Virus record (IMG/VR): IMGVR_UViG_3300022848_000777
Location: 62,001-126,000 of that record
Strand: one strand, 5' to 3'
DNA length: 64,000 bases
DNA from: a virus
Shown piece after piece: positions 45,342-53,644 of this stretch. The stretch's first letter is position 1, and each line of letters begins with the position of its first letter. Under the pieces are notes generated by a model. It did not search any database. It saw nothing but the letters and a program-made list of their open reading frames with translations, and was not told where the DNA came from. Position numbers and translations under genes: made by a program.

Positions 45342-45572
45342 ATGGGAAAAGTTATTTTTATAGGTGAAGGGCCTACAGGTGAAAAGCCAGTTGAGTTTAC
45401 GCATCGTTCAAATGGAACGACGGGTTGGGTTAAATTGAGTACCACACCAATAATTCGTGGGCAAGTAATATACCTTGGCGCGTGTGATTATGATGGTGAT
45501 ATGTTTGCGGTGAAATGGGATTCAGGGTCTATTGACATTTATAAAGGACACCTCAATTCAGGAAATTTCTAA
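45342..45572 (+). CDS. Hypothetical small beta-rich protein
   Basis: 76 residues. VIYLGACDYDGDMFAVKWDSG looks like a small SH3-like or OB-like barrel. Not recognised. Confidence 0.5.
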   Translation: MGKVIFIGEGPTGEKPVEFTHRSNGTTGWVKLSTTPIIRGQVIYLGACDYDGDMFAVKWDSGSIDIYKGHLNSGNF

Positions 45573-45584
45573 GCAAAAGATAAA

Positions 45585-45992
45585 ATGAAAGATACACTTA
45601 TAGAATTTGAAACCGCAAGGTTAGCTAAAGAAAAAGGGTTTAAAAATAAAAGTAATTATTACAATGGTGCTGGAGAGTTAATAATTCCTAATCATAACCA
45701 TTCTAATAATATGATGCAAAGATTTAGATTTGAAGCACCAACTCAATCATTATTACAGAAATGGTTAAGAAAAAAATATGATATTTATGTTGAAGTAGCT
45801 CTAGATTATGGATACTATAACGATGCCGATGTAAAAGAAACCTATGGCATTCATGGATTTGTGTTTGAAATAGTAAATAAAGGCAAGGAAAAAACCGAGG
45901 ATTCTCAGCTTTATAAAACATACGAAGAAGCATTAGAGAAAGGATTAATGGAAGCATTAAAAATAATAGATATTCAAACAAATAACAACTAA
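45585..45992 (+). CDS. Hypothetical protein, paralogue of the gene at 27665
   Basis: 135 residues. IEFETARLAKEKGF, APTQSLLQKWLRKKYDIYV and TYEEALEKGLMEALKII follow a widespread uncharacterised family of Bacteroidota phages. It probably binds a partner protein; no catalytic residues are evident. Confidence 0.65.
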   Translation: MKDTLIEFETARLAKEKGFKNKSNYYNGAGELIIPNHNHSNNMMQRFRFEAPTQSLLQKWLRKKYDIYVEVALDYGYYNDADVKETYGIHGFVFEIVNKGKEKTEDSQLYKTYEEALEKGLMEALKIIDIQTNNN

Positions 45993-46003
45993 CAACTAAC
46001 AGT

Positions 46004-46216
46004 ATGGACAAGTTCAATCAGTTAACAGATGAATGTATATCAAGATCCCTTAATTGTTCAATAACTTATCAAAGGATAAACGACTTCTCAGTTGAAATAT
46101 ACAAGGGTTATGGATCTAACTATGGAATAGTATTTTACACCGATGGTCATATTAATCCAAAAAAGGCTATTAAAAAAGCATTACAATTTCTTTCGAAGCG
46201 AACAGGAGTAGAGTAG
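46004..46216 (+). CDS. Hypothetical small protein
   Basis: 70 residues, last gene before the gene-free block. Not recognised. Confidence 0.5.
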   Translation: MDKFNQLTDECISRSLNCSITYQRINDFSVEIYKGYGSNYGIVFYTDGHINPKKAIKKALQFLSKRTGVE

Positions 46217-46800
46217 AGAGTGCATCGGAATTAGCAGATGGGGACATAGTTGTAGCATAAATCAACGATATCTATCAGAATACATACATATACCACTCAT
46301 AAAGAGATATTACGAAAACGAGTCATATATGTGTGTTTACGTTATTCATAATTTTAGGGGATTGTTATTATCAGACTAATAATATATCAGTACATTCATT
46401 GCGGATATGACAATCTCCATTAAAAAACAACAAAGGGTATGGTAAGGGTGGGAACACTAAACCATTCAGGAATAGGGTAGCATACTACACATTCTTTTCG
46501 ATTTGGCAAAAAAAATCCAATAGAAAAACTCTATTAGCTGATAGACACCCTCTATCACGTCAATTTACATAGATATTATCTATCACATAGACAGCCTCTA
46601 TGGATATTCCCGTGCCGCAAATCCTGTATTGATAGTATGTAACTGCTGATTATCAGTGAGTTAGACTACTTTGATGGCTTATAGGGATAGAATCAAAATC
46701 GCAATTAGGGCCATCCAGTGGGGTTTCGGTGCATAATTCACTATTTTGGGGTGATTCATATAGATAAATAGTATGAGAATCTGAGCCATCAAAAGAAAAT
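46217..46800. other. Gene-free stretch, left part
   Basis: No credible ORF on either strand. It holds short scattered repeats: an isolated AAATCCAATAG element (~46513), GATAG/CTATC inverted repeats (~46541-46585) and a 24-base segment beginning GACTACTTTGATGG (46664) repeated at 46997. It leads into the promoter array. Confidence 0.6.
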
Positions 46801-46810
46801 GGCTTAATAA

Positions 46811-47590
46811 TTTGGCTATTTCAATTATTATTCGTACCTTTGTAGGGAATTTGGTGTTAATTTTCGAAAATCGGTAGGAATCCAATAATGACTAAAGATT
46901 AATTTGGCCATTTCAACTATTATTCGTATCTTTAGAGGGGGGCTTGATGCTAAATTTATTATAAAACAACCAATACAGGCGATCTATTGGGGTGGAGACT
47001 ACTTTGATGGCTTATAGAGACGAGGAAATTGTTTAGAAATCCAAAATGGCTATATATCACCCTCTGACTATGCTGCGACATCAATAAAATCTATTAGAAA
47101 TCCAATAGAGTGGTGTGATTATCAGTATATTACAGTAATCAGAATGGCATAAGAATCCAATAGTATCTCAGTGCGCCGTAGGAATCCAATAATGACTAAT
47201 TATTGATTTGGATATCTCAATTATTTTTCGTAACTTAGGATGGGATGGTCATGCGACTGAATTATTAATATGGCATGGGAATCCAATAATGACTAAAGAT
47301 TAATTTGGCCATTTCAATTATTTTTCGTAACTTAGGATGGGATGGTCATGCGACTTAATTTGTGATCTGCCGTAGGAATCCAATAATGGCTAAAGATTGA
47401 TAGGAATCCAATAGTGGTTATCTATTAATAGGAATCCAATAATGGCTAAAAATTGATTTGGCCATCTCGATTATTTTTCGTAACTTTGGATGGGACGGTC
47501 ACCTCACGTGTCCAGTTGGGAATCCAATAATGGCTAAAAATTGATTTGGTTAATTCAATTATTTTTCGTAACTTTGGATGGGACGGTCAC
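46811..47590 (+). repeat. Tandem promoter/GGAATCCAATAAT repeat array
   Basis: Six units, each with TTTG, exactly 20 bp, and TAnnTTNG: -33/-7 pairs at 46811/46835, 46903/46927, 47207/47231, 47304/47328, 47457/47481 and 47545/47569. Five are preceded by RGGAATCCAATAATGRCTAA (46876, 47180, 47277, 47430, 47518); extra copies without a promoter lie at 47374 and 47402, and shorter ones at 47035, 47096 and 47151. The last four promoters are followed by GGATGGGAYGGTCA. No ORF of gene size follows any of them. Could be an array of small-RNA genes, a transcription-factor or polymerase sink, or an iteron-type replication origin. Confidence 0.75.
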
Positions 47591-47675
47591 TACCCGTATC
47601 CCGACCGATCGATACATAACAAATTATAATATTATATAACATGAATATATCGATATCATCTATTCGCATTATAAA

Positions 47676-47707
47676 TTAGGTAATTATTGATATTATCCGT
47701 ATATTGC
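47676..47707 (+). promoter_or_regulatory. Bacteroidota-type promoter
   Basis: TTAG 47676-47679, 20-bp spacer, TATATTGC 47700-47707. Long purine-rich leader (about 85 nt) to ATG 47793. Confidence 0.65.
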
Positions 47708-47792
47708 AATGTAAGATTGAGAAATCGTTAAGAGAGAAAGTTAAGAGAGTGTTATTAAGTTTATAAACCACACTAACTAAATTGATTAAACT

Positions 47793-47969
47793 ATGAGAGT
47801 AACAATATCAATCGGAGATCGAATTTATGAGCAAGGAACTCATCGATCAGCACTCATATATGAAGTGATTAGTCCAACTCATAGTGTGCCAGTCTTTGAT
47901 CCTACAGTGGAGCAACGAAGATTATTAAGAATTGAAGTATTGAATTTAGAAACTAATCCAAAACGATAA
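47793..47969 (+). CDS. Hypothetical small protein
   Basis: 58 residues from ATG 47793. Beta-rich (MRVTISIGDRIYEQG). Its stop overlaps the next ATG by 1 bp (TAATG). Not recognised. Confidence 0.5.
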   Translation: MRVTISIGDRIYEQGTHRSALIYEVISPTHSVPVFDPTVEQRRLLRIEVLNLETNPKR

Positions 47970-48151
47970 TGAACACTCCAAAACTTTCATTAAACCAACT
48001 CAAGTCTAATTACCTTTTGTTACGAGGTCAATACCTTTCCACTGCACCAATGAATGAAATCGAAATTGACACTCTATGGTCAACATGGGCAGAACTTCAA
48101 AAGTTAGGTTGGAATTGGGCTAAGATCGAAGATAGCCAACTAAGAGATTAA
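47969..48151 (+). CDS. Hypothetical small protein
   Basis: 60 residues, helical, Trp-rich C-terminus (LWSTWAELQKLGWNWAKI). Translationally coupled to the preceding gene. Not recognised. Confidence 0.5.
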   Translation: MNTPKLSLNQLKSNYLLLRGQYLSTAPMNEIEIDTLWSTWAELQKLGWNWAKIEDSQLRD

Positions 48152-48175
48152 TTAACAATTTGGTAACATACTAAA

Positions 48176-48257
48176 TTAGGATATCATATCATCTATTATT
48201 ACCTTAGTGGTGTTGGGTTGAGAGAGTAATCCTTCCCAATTAAAAATCATCAGAATT
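48176..48257 (+). promoter_or_regulatory. Promoter plus structured leader
   Basis: TTAG 48176-48179, 20-bp spacer, TACCTTAG 48200-48207. The leader hairpin has TGGG...CCCA, covarying with the GAGG/CCTC version at 22239. Preceded by a TTAACAATTTGGTAACAT element. Confidence 0.75.
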
Positions 48258-48578
48258 ATGGAAAAGCTAATGAGATCATCAAATGGAGATTACAACTATC
48301 ACTTTCGATGGTGTAACGAAGAAGGTTTCTACGTTGGATTTAATGATGTATGGGCACCTAATAAAAAAGTGGCTGTGAAATTAGCGAGGGCTATGGAAAC
48401 CAAAGCACATTGGGCAGCATGGGATGGGATGAAATACATTACAGTTCCAAATGAAATTGTGAATGGTGAGCATTGCTTCCGTATGAAAGGGATGTATGTA
48501 GTGACTAGCTCGATGAAGCGAGCAACACACAAACATTCAAAATTGATGACTCGAATAGGTAATATGTTAACTTATTAA
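48258..48578 (+). CDS. Hypothetical protein
   Basis: 106 residues, basic, with several Trp and His (HFRWCNEEGFYVGFNDVWAP, THKHSKL). Not recognised. Expressed from its own leader module. Confidence 0.55.
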   Translation: MEKLMRSSNGDYNYHFRWCNEEGFYVGFNDVWAPNKKVAVKLARAMETKAHWAAWDGMKYITVPNEIVNGEHCFRMKGMYVVTSSMKRATHKHSKLMTRIGNMLTY

Positions 48579-48585
48579 AACAACT

Positions 48586-48774
48586 ATGATAAGATATATA
48601 GTAAAGGACGTTGAAAAAAACAAGTATTACGCTGGGGATAGTTACGGCTGTGGTTGGTGTGATAGGCAGAGAATGGCTGACACATTTGAAACTAAAGAAC
48701 TTGCAATGATTTTTTTAGATGGAGAGCCTTACTCATGGTATGCAATTGAAGAAATTTACATAGTATGTCGTTAG
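48586..48774 (+). CDS. Hypothetical small protein
   Basis: 62 residues. KYYAGDSYGCGWCDRQRMAD contains CxxC; the rest is helical. Not recognised. Confidence 0.5.
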   Translation: MIRYIVKDVEKNKYYAGDSYGCGWCDRQRMADTFETKELAMIFLDGEPYSWYAIEEIYIVCR

Positions 48775-48806
48775 TATTAAACTTAACAATTTGGTAACAT
48801 ACTAAA

Positions 48807-48885
48807 TTAGGATATGATAACAGCTACCCGTACCTTAGTGGTGTTGGGTTGGGGAAGTAACCCCCTCATTTAAAAACTATCAGAT
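48807..48885 (+). promoter_or_regulatory. Promoter plus structured leader
   Basis: TTAG 48807-48810, 20-bp spacer, TACCTTAG 48831-48838. Leader hairpin with GGGG/CCCC in the stem. Confidence 0.75.
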
Positions 48886-49125
48886 ATGAATTTTAAACCA
48901 CTATATCAATTTTGCGACAAGTACGATATTCCACTATCCGAAGCGACTTCTATTACCAACTTGACACTTATCGTAAATAACCGAGTGATGTCAAATCTAA
49001 GTGATATGCACGGTCTTATACCAACACACAGTAAGCTAAATGCAATGAAGGATTTTATTTCAGCATTTAACACAGCAATCAAAGTAGCAACGTGTACCAA
49101 CATATACCAACGTTCACATAATTAA
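48886..49125 (+). CDS. Hypothetical small protein
   Basis: 79 residues, helical. Not recognised. Followed 12 bp later by the next gene. Confidence 0.5.
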   Translation: MNFKPLYQFCDKYDIPLSEATSITNLTLIVNNRVMSNLSDMHGLIPTHSKLNAMKDFISAFNTAIKVATCTNIYQRSHN

Positions 49126-49137
49126 AAATTCAAAAAT

Positions 49138-49410
49138 ATGACATTTAAAGACTTTTTAAAAAAGCATGATTTTACTCCAATGGATTTAGTAAATCCTGAG
49201 TTGATGGATATCATAGTAAACAGTTACGGTGCTGAGTGTAAAAATGAAGGCATGGTGGCGATATTAGATATTGTAGAGGAAAAGCAAACAGAAGTAGAGG
49301 CGGTATTAGATATTGTAGAGGGAAAGCAAAACGACCTAAAGGAAATCGAGGATACTGAGATATTCGATGATGATGCGGATTCAGCAATGTATAATCACTA
49401 CGTCAGTTAA
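49138..49410 (+). CDS. Hypothetical acidic protein with internal repeat
   Basis: 90 residues. ILDIVEEKQTEVEAV and VLDIVEGKQNDLKEI are a tandem duplication of about 15 residues (42-bp unit near 49259-49345). Acidic helical C-terminus. Not recognised. Confidence 0.5.
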   Translation: MTFKDFLKKHDFTPMDLVNPELMDIIVNSYGAECKNEGMVAILDIVEEKQTEVEAVLDIVEGKQNDLKEIEDTEIFDDDADSAMYNHYVS

Positions 49411-49430
49411 CAATTTGGTAACATACTAAA

Positions 49431-49509
49431 TTAGGATATATCGAATATATTCATTATCTTTATTTTGTTGGGTTGAGAGAGTAATCCTTCCCATTTAAAA
49501 ACCCCCATT
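49431..49509 (+). promoter_or_regulatory. Promoter plus structured leader
   Basis: TTAG 49431-49434, 20-bp spacer, TATCTTTA 49455-49462; leader hairpin TGGG/CCCA. Confidence 0.75.
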
Positions 49510-49680
49510 ATGAAAGAAGTTATCAATAACATTGAAGTTGAGTTAAGTGGTTCGATAGTTTACATCAACAATCTCAATGGTGATTTGCTCAGAGCAATCG
49601 ATGTTAATCCCAATTCAGCGGTCACTGATTATAAGAACTTGGTAATTCGATTAAAGAAAGCTAACAAGCATTACATTTAA
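49510..49680 (+). CDS. Hypothetical small protein
   Basis: 56 residues from ATG 49510. Mixed strand/helix. Its stop overlaps the TTAACAAT element of the next promoter. Not recognised. Confidence 0.5.
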   Translation: MKEVINNIEVELSGSIVYINNLNGDLLRAIDVNPNSAVTDYKNLVIRLKKANKHYI

Positions 49681-49700
49681 CAATCTATTAACATTGGAAA

Positions 49701-49772
49701 TTAGGATATGATAGTAATTATGCGTATCTTAGTGGTGTTGAGTGAGTGACTAACCCTTTAAAGATATTAATT
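49701..49772 (+). promoter_or_regulatory. Promoter plus structured leader
   Basis: TTAG 49701-49704, 20-bp spacer, TATCTTAG 49725-49732; leader starts GTGTTGAGTGAGTGACTAAC, the most divergent copy. Confidence 0.7.
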
Positions 49773-49898
49773 ATGATAGACTATAATTTACTAAATGATG
49801 AAGATGATGATTTAACAATCAGTAAGTTTGAAGCGGCCACCGCAATTGGATTGGTGGTATTTTTTGTAGTAACGACAATATTAAATAACATAACATAA
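49773..49898 (+). CDS. Very small membrane protein
   Basis: 41 residues. Acidic N-terminus (NDEDDDLTISKFE) and one C-terminal hydrophobic helix (about residues 20-38). Leads into the MoxR-like gene. Confidence 0.5.
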   Translation: MIDYNLLNDEDDDLTISKFEAATAIGLVVFFVVTTILNNIT

Positions 49899-49917
49899 CC
49901 CAATTAAAAATTTAATT

Positions 49918-51243
49918 ATGAAATCACAAAGATTTGTTTATTTAAAAGCAGTACGTGAAAATGATATCATCTATTTGGTAGATGAGGTCGGTCACCAATA
50001 CAACGTTCCTATTATCAATGAATTTGGTAGTAAGGAATATAAACGTGCAGTAGCAGCTGTTAATTCTCCTGATCGGTTCTGTATTAAGGCCCGATGTAAA
50101 GGTACACTATCCAGCGGCGAATTGACATTTGGTAAATTTCCAGCAGCCAAGTATACTGAGTGTAATGTAGTTTCCAATTTTGATTTACCAGCAGGTGGAC
50201 TTGATCAATATTTGGTTGGTGAAAAGGTAGTTGAAACCGATGAAGTGGAAACACCAACAGAACCAATAGTAACTACAGCAGTAGGTGTTGGTGAAGATGT
50301 ATTAGGATTCATTCATAATGAAGCTAGCAAATTGAAACCCGAAATGCTTTTCATCGATGAACTGAAATGGAAATACCTGATAAGAAATATTATCAGAGGT
50401 AAGAACATTATGATGACTGGCCCCGCAGGTAGTGGTAAGACAATGGCAGCAAAGGCAGCGGCATCAGCAATCGAGGGGTATAACACTGAAATCTTTAACT
50501 TAGGTTCGACACAAGACCCACGAGCGACTCTAATTGGTAATACCCAATTTGAAGCTAAGACAGGAACCGTCTTTAACCAATCACCATTTGTTAAAGCAAT
50601 TCAACGACCTAATACAGTAATCGTATTGGATGAGTTGAGTAGAGCACATCCAGAAGCTCACAATATTCTGATGACAGTATTGGATCAAGAACAAAGATAC
50701 CTTCGATTGGATGAGGCACCTGATGCACCAATCATCAATGTAGCAGATGGTGTATCATTCATCGCATCAGCAAACATTGGTAATGAGTATACTGCCACTC
50801 GACAAATCGATGCAGCACTACGAGATCGTTTCACAGTAATCGAAATGGAAACGTTGACCGCAGCAGAGGAAACGGCACTACTCAAAATGATCTACCCTGA
50901 TGTTAGAGTTAAGACATTAGAATCGATTGGTGAGATAACCAGTATGACTAGAGCAGAGGTTAAAAAAGAATCAGCTAAGTTATCATCAGGTCTATCAACT
51001 AGAACAGCAGTAGAGATAGGTAGTCTAATCTCAGATGGGTTTACTTTAGAAGAAGCAGCAACCATCACAATATATCCAGAGTACGAAGATGTAGGTGGGG
51101 CAGAGATGAGTGAGCGAGTATACATTAAGCAATATGTTCAAAAGTTTATTGAGGCAGATGAAGAAGATCTATTCGCAATAGGTGAGGGGTATGCAGTTAA
51201 ATCACCATCAGTAGATGCGGGTAATCTTAATAATCCTTTTTAA
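49918..51243 (+). CDS. MoxR/CobS-like AAA+ ATPase
   Basis: 441 residues. Walker A is TGPAGSGKTMAAKAA (about residue 163), Walker B VIVLDELSRAHP, sensor 1 FIASANIGNEYT and the arginine finger region DAALRDRF. The N-terminal ~130 residues form a separate domain. This is the CobS/MoxR partner type for the CobT-like metallopeptidase/VWA protein at 22932; the two would form an ATP-driven remodelling complex. Confidence 0.85.
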   Translation: MKSQRFVYLKAVRENDIIYLVDEVGHQYNVPIINEFGSKEYKRAVAAVNSPDRFCIKARCKGTLSSGELTFGKFPAAKYTECNVVSNFDLPAGGLDQYLVGEKVVETDEVETPTEPIVTTAVGVGEDVLGFIHNEASKLKPEMLFIDELKWKYLIRNIIRGKNIMMTGPAGSGKTMAAKAAASAIEGYNTEIFNLGSTQDPRATLIGNTQFEAKTGTVFNQSPFVKAIQRPNTVIVLDELSRAHPEAHNILMTVLDQEQRYLRLDEAPDAPIINVADGVSFIASANIGNEYTATRQIDAALRDRFTVIEMETLTAAEETALLKMIYPDVRVKTLESIGEITSMTRAEVKKESAKLSSGLSTRTAVEIGSLISDGFTLEEAATITIYPEYEDVGGAEMSERVYIKQYVQKFIEADEEDLFAIGEGYAVKSPSVDAGNLNNPF

Positions 51244-51284
51244 TTATTATAATATTACAATTGGGTTGTGATAAATAACGTAGG

Positions 51285-51320
51285 TGCCACTCCCCCCAGT
51301 AAGTAAGGGGGGGGGCGGCA
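51285..51320 (+). other. GC-rich hairpin after the MoxR-like gene
   Basis: TGCC/GGCA plus a C6/G9 tract form a strong stem, a striking base composition for this genome. No T run follows directly, so it may be a transcript-stabilising or weak terminator structure. Confidence 0.55.
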
Positions 51321-51420
51321 TTAACGTGTAACCAAAGAAAAAAAGACGCGAACCAAATCGGGCATTATCGACCCCCGTTGTGAGGCTACTTTTTCTCCCT
51401 AGGTAAAACCCTTCTGTAAA

Positions 51421-51439
51421 GCTTGTGTATCACACAAGC
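51421..51439 (+). other. Perfect 8-bp hairpin
   Basis: GCTTGTGT and ACACAAGC with a 3-nt loop, just upstream of the first attC-like site. The 51244-51503 interval otherwise holds no gene. Confidence 0.5.
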
Positions 51440-51460
51440 AGTATTTAATTAACAAGCAGA

Positions 51461-51509
51461 AGCCTTAAAAATAGCCTAAACTAGCTTTTGTTTTTATATT
51501 TTGTTAGGC
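51461..51509 (+). other. attC-like site 0 (compact)
   Basis: Ends in GTTAGGC (51503-51509), an exact GTTRRRY box; cleavage would fall between 51503 and 51504. L boxes CTAAACTAG and TATATTTT resemble those of the site at 57408. Confidence 0.55.
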
Positions 51510-51519
51510 ACAGTTTATT

Positions 51520-51663
51520 ATGGACTACGAAGAAAGAGCAGAACACGAAATTGAACTGATAGAACAAGACGAAACATTAAGTGAAAAGAAAAAGTCTCAA
51601 GCAATAGAAGATGTTATACAAGAACTCCGAGAAGAACTCGAAGACCATAAAAACGGTAGGTAA
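51520..51663 (+). CDS. Cassette-borne small acidic helical protein
   Basis: 47 residues from ATG 51520, nearly all charged helix (EERAEHEIELIEQDE...). The cassette begins TTAGGCACA and its end box reads TGTGCCTAA, 9 of 9 complementary, with a perfect RYYYAAC box (GCCTAAC 51677-51683). Function unknown. Confidence 0.6.
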   Translation: MDYEERAEHEIELIEQDETLSEKKKSQAIEDVIQELREELEDHKNGR

Positions 51664-51697
51664 TAATTTTTATTGTGCCTAACATAAAATAACAGAT

Positions 51698-51982
51698 ATG
51701 AAAAATAGTAATTTAGCATTATACGGAATACAGTCAAATATGGTAGGAGCAGAAACCTACGCACAAGCTGGCGACTTTGAGTTGTCTACGAAAATACATA
51801 TCGTTGATGTCTTATTAGCCAACGGAAGTCATTTACATATAGAATGTAATACTGAGGCACAAGCTAGAAGTATCTTGTCGACTTTATACTACTACTCTGT
51901 TAACGGTAATGATAACAACGTTGTAGAATTTGACTTTGACTTTACATTAAACTACTTGCCGATTGAACTTGCACTCAAATAA
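51698..51982 (+). CDS. Hypothetical protein in cassette region
   Basis: 94 residues. VLLANGSHLHIECNTEAQAR is the only distinctive segment. The right half of the preceding attC is missing, so the cassette boundary here is lost. Not recognised. Confidence 0.55.
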   Translation: MKNSNLALYGIQSNMVGAETYAQAGDFELSTKIHIVDVLLANGSHLHIECNTEAQARSILSTLYYYSVNGNDNNVVEFDFDFTLNYLPIELALK

Positions 51983-52010
51983 ACAAATAAACACAATAAA
52001 TTTTTAAGAT

Positions 52011-52148
52011 ATGGAAGAATTGCTATTAAAGAATCAATTAGTTATAATGGAAGCTATGGTTAAGAATAGATTCAATCAAGACAAAGATGGATTGATAAAA
52101 CAGATTAAAATAATAAAAGAATTCTTAATTAATATTGAACAAATTTGA
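52011..52148 (+). CDS. Hypothetical small helical protein
   Basis: 45 residues from ATG 52011, a single long amphipathic helix by appearance. Closely followed by another small helical gene; the pair could act together. Not recognised. Confidence 0.4.
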   Translation: MEELLLKNQLVIMEAMVKNRFNQDKDGLIKQIKIIKEFLINIEQI

Positions 52149-52151
52149 ATT

Positions 52152-52319
52152 ATGGGTAAAATGACAAAAATGACAAAAATTGATGCGGCAATAAGAGATA
52201 CCACATTATATTTTAGGAGAGCAGAAGAGAGTATAATGTTGCTAATGAGAGAGAAGAAAGTTTTACAAGAAAGGCTTAGTGCTCTTGAAGAGATAAAAGA
52301 TAGCGACCAATATGAATAA
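52152..52319 (+). CDS. Hypothetical small coiled-coil protein
   Basis: 55 residues from ATG 52152. Begins with MTKMTK repeats, then a coiled-coil-like helix (AEESIMLLMREKKVLQERL). Not recognised. Confidence 0.45.
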   Translation: MGKMTKMTKIDAAIRDTTLYFRRAEESIMLLMREKKVLQERLSALEEIKDSDQYE

Positions 52320-52363
52320 TTTTTTTGTAACTTTAACGGATTGAATAATAACAAAACTTAATT

Positions 52364-52771
52364 ATGAAATTACACGAAATTATTGAAGTACACGACAAAC
52401 CTTATTTTAGAAAAATGAGAGTAGAGAGTGGATTTATGTACAATTTTTGGGATGTAGAAAAGGATGACTACCAACAAGAATGGACTTTTGTGCCATACTC
52501 AAGCGAACTGGTTAAAAATTTCGAACACCGCATAGATACAACGGTAGGACTTTGGGCAACCGATGGGCCTGATTTAATCACAACTAAAAATACGAGAGAA
52601 GAATCAATAAAATGGTGGGATAGTTTAGGTTCAAACCCATTACTAGGGTTAATTGAAAAAGGTGAATTAACTACTAAGTATTTTGGCCCTGATAGAATCC
52701 CTGAATTATTAACTGGAAGAGAAATTGAAAAAATGTACGTATCTGAAAATGAAGATGACGTATATGTGTAG
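52364..52771 (+). CDS. Hypothetical protein
   Basis: 135 residues, mixed alpha/beta, acidic end. Not recognised. Its 3' flank, TTTTTACCCGACTAAATAAA, recurs after the gene at 53141. Confidence 0.55.
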   Translation: MKLHEIIEVHDKPYFRKMRVESGFMYNFWDVEKDDYQQEWTFVPYSSELVKNFEHRIDTTVGLWATDGPDLITTKNTREESIKWWDSLGSNPLLGLIEKGELTTKYFGPDRIPELLTGREIEKMYVSENEDDVYV

Positions 52772-52799
52772 TTTTTACCCGACTAAATAAAACCGAATT

Positions 52800-53108
52800 A
52801 TGGAAGAATTATTAAAAAAAATAGGGCAGTTGCAGTATGAAATCAGTATATTAGATATTGATGAAGAGACATTAACAGGTGTTGATATTAGAACAGAAGA
52901 ATTAAAAGAGATGATAATCCAAGGGCAAGCATTACCTATAGATAGTGTTAACGTTTCGTTTGAATACGAAATGTTTATAAATGATAAAGGAACACCATTT
53001 GAAATGAACACTTGGATACCAATATCCAACGATAGAATTAAGGATGTTAGCAGGATAGATGAATACATTGAAAACGGTTTATTAAGAAAAATAGTTAATA
53101 AACGCTAA
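52800..53108 (+). CDS. Hypothetical protein
   Basis: 102 residues, acidic, mixed fold. The stop codon lies inside an R''-type box (CGCTAAC 53103-53109) followed by TTGGGCTATG, as in cassettes, but the right half of the site is missing. Confidence 0.55.
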   Translation: MEELLKKIGQLQYEISILDIDEETLTGVDIRTEELKEMIIQGQALPIDSVNVSFEYEMFINDKGTPFEMNTWIPISNDRIKDVSRIDEYIENGLLRKIVNKR

Positions 53109-53140
53109 CGATTGGGCTATGAATTTTAAAAAATACGGTT

Positions 53141-53263
53141 ATGGAAACTAAATATTATATAGCGATTGGACTTTTATTAATATCGATGGTGCTAACTTTT
53201 TTTGTACCGCTTTGGTTTGAATTAAGAGAGCACAAAAAGTGGATGAAAAGGAACGATTTTTAA
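53141..53263 (+). CDS. Very small membrane protein
   Basis: 40 residues with one hydrophobic helix (about 5-26) and a basic C-terminus (HKKWMKRNDF). Not recognised. Confidence 0.5.
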   Translation: METKYYIAIGLLLISMVLTFFVPLWFELREHKKWMKRNDF

Positions 53264-53294
53264 TTTTTACCCGACTAAATAAATAACTAAACAA

Positions 53295-53567
53295 ATGGTA
53301 GCAATAGAGTATTTTGATAGATATAGTAGCACAGCAAATGAGCCCGATATAATGGGTAGATGGGCAAGAACGGCCATCTATAAAAACATCAGAATAGCTT
53401 GGATAAGTAGAATAGAAAATAAAGATGAAATTATTTTTAGTGTTTCTTGCCATTTCCCAACAATGCAGAACGATACAGCAAACGAACATAAACTATGTTT
53501 TAGTTTGGATGAAGCAAAAGAGTTTGTACAAGATCGCTGGGAATGGTTCTTAAATGAGGTTTCTTAA
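53295..53567 (+). CDS. Hypothetical protein
   Basis: 90 residues, mixed fold. Its end overlaps an R''-type box (CTTAAAC 53563-53569) followed by AAGGCTATG. Not recognised. Confidence 0.5.
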   Translation: MVAIEYFDRYSSTANEPDIMGRWARTAIYKNIRIAWISRIENKDEIIFSVSCHFPTMQNDTANEHKLCFSLDEAKEFVQDRWEWFLNEVS

Positions 53568-53607
53568 ACGTTAAGGCTATGTGTAGTGCCAAAATTTTAA
53601 AATAAAA

Positions 53608-53639
53608 TTAGGTAGTTCAACATATTATTCGTATATTTA
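53608..53639 (+). promoter_or_regulatory. Promoter of the structured RNA
   Basis: TTAG 53608-53611, 20-bp spacer, TATATTTA 53632-53639. Confidence 0.7.
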
Positions 53640-53644
53640 CAAGA

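Noticed and set aside
46679-46885. Minus-strand 68-codon reading frame
   Set aside because: It runs through the repeat and promoter region, is hydrophobic low-quality sequence, and no other minus-strand gene exists nearby.
46876-47590. CRISPR-like array of GGAATCCAATAAT repeats
   Set aside because: Repeat-to-repeat distances vary from 28 to over 300 bp, the 'spacers' are themselves near-identical promoters, and no cas genes are present.
51285-51320. GC-rich hairpin as another attC site
   Set aside because: It lacks the AAC/GTT box pair and complementary cassette ends, so it is listed only as a hairpin.
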